Below, in pieces: positions 5,744 through 5,996 of a stretch of DNA of 5,996 bases (positions are counted from its first letter, which is position 1; each line of letters begins with the position of its first letter). The DNA is from Pseudomonadota bacterium (lineage in GTDB: Bacteria > Pseudomonadota > Gammaproteobacteria > Burkholderiales > Burkholderiaceae_B): assembly GCA_023427945.1 (NCBI GenBank), contig JAEYZR010000144.1, forward strand, positions 1-5,996. Direction: 5' to 3'. The translations under genes and the position numbers were made by a program. The notes below the pieces were generated by a model that worked only from the letters and a program-made list of their open reading frames with translations, ran no database searches and was not told where the DNA came from.

Positions 5744-5996
5744 AAAAAAACATTTGGGCGATTGGCGATGTTCAGGGTTGCTGCGATCCGCTCAACACAT
5801 TGTTGGCCCGTCCGGGCCTGGAAGACGACGAGACATCCCATTTCTGGTTTGCAGGCGACCTGGTCAACCGTGGCCCGGCATCGCTGGCGTCTCTGCGCCG
5901 CATCATGGGACTGGACTCGCGTTCCGTGTCGATTCTCGGCAACCACGACCTGCACCTGCTTGCGGCCGTGGCGGGCGTGCGACGCCCCAGCAAGTC
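5740..5996 (+). CDS. apaH: Bis(5'-nucleosyl)-tetraphosphatase, symmetrical (5' part)
   Basis: Only the first 85 codons are present; the gene runs off the window. ApaH is a cytoplasmic metallophosphoesterase of the PPP family that splits diadenosine tetraphosphate into two ADP and can remove Np4A caps from RNA 5' ends. Visible motifs are AIGDVQGCCD (7-16, metal-binding D10), GDLVNRGP (39-46, D40) and GNHDLHLLA (67-75, N68 and H69), spaced as in the ApaH family. The canonical GDxHG motif reads GDVQG here; I recall Gln at this site in other proteobacterial ApaH proteins, so it does not argue against activity. The start is the ATG at 5740 inside the ATGA overlap with lptG. An AGGAGA Shine-Dalgarno-like sequence lies at 5722-5727, 12 bases upstream, somewhat far but the best in the window. 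Codons 2-4 form an A8 tract. The C-terminal half, which would complete the metal site, cannot be assessed. Confidence 0.92.
   Translation, partial: MKKNIWAIGDVQGCCDPLNTLLARPGLEDDETSHFWFAGDLVNRGPASLASLRRIMGLDSRSVSILGNHDLHLLAAVAGVRRPSK

Noticed and set aside
1..5996. Mobile element, CRISPR array, defence cassette or prophage remnant
   Set aside because: All six genes are housekeeping or envelope families packed on one strand with short gaps or overlaps. No terminal repeats, spaced direct repeats, transposase or integrase motifs, or tRNA genes were seen.

Overview
The window is a compact, GC-rich (roughly 60%), fully plus-strand stretch of a bacterial chromosome. Its protein sequences look like those of Betaproteobacteria, order Burkholderiales, and most likely family Alcaligenaceae (Bordetella/Achromobacter relatives). 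This placement rests on remembered family resemblance, not on a search. There are six protein genes, no RNA genes, no mobile elements, no CRISPR array and no gene-free stretch longer than 79 bases.

Layout: (1) 28-1974, an RNase II-family (RNB domain) exoribonuclease; its upstream region lies outside the window. (2) 1992-2888, a membrane-anchored protein with a TonB-type C-terminal domain and a coiled-coil-like linker. (3) 2885-3733, aroE, shikimate dehydrogenase. (4) 3730-4485, mtgA, monofunctional peptidoglycan glycosyltransferase. (5) After 79 non-coding bases, 4565-5743, lptG, a permease subunit of the lipopolysaccharide transporter. (6) 5740 to the window edge, the 5' end of apaH, diadenosine tetraphosphatase.

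Genes 1-4 look like one transcription unit: a 17-base gap, then two successive 4-base ATGA stop/start overlaps. lptG and apaH are joined by a third ATGA overlap, and the 79-base gap is the only place where a separate promoter for that pair is likely. The middle genes share an envelope theme: a TonB-like energy transducer or periplasm-spanning protein, glycan polymerisation, and LPS export. aroE (aromatic amino acid biosynthesis) and the two nucleotide/RNA enzymes at the ends are not obviously linked to it.

I found no clearly new system. The points most worth a second look are the TonB-like protein, which has no ExbB/ExbD in view and an unusual linker; lptG without lptF; a glutamate at one of the usual RNB active-site aspartate positions; and two translation starts without a visible Shine-Dalgarno sequence, one preceded by a -10-like hexamer placed as if the mRNA were leaderless.
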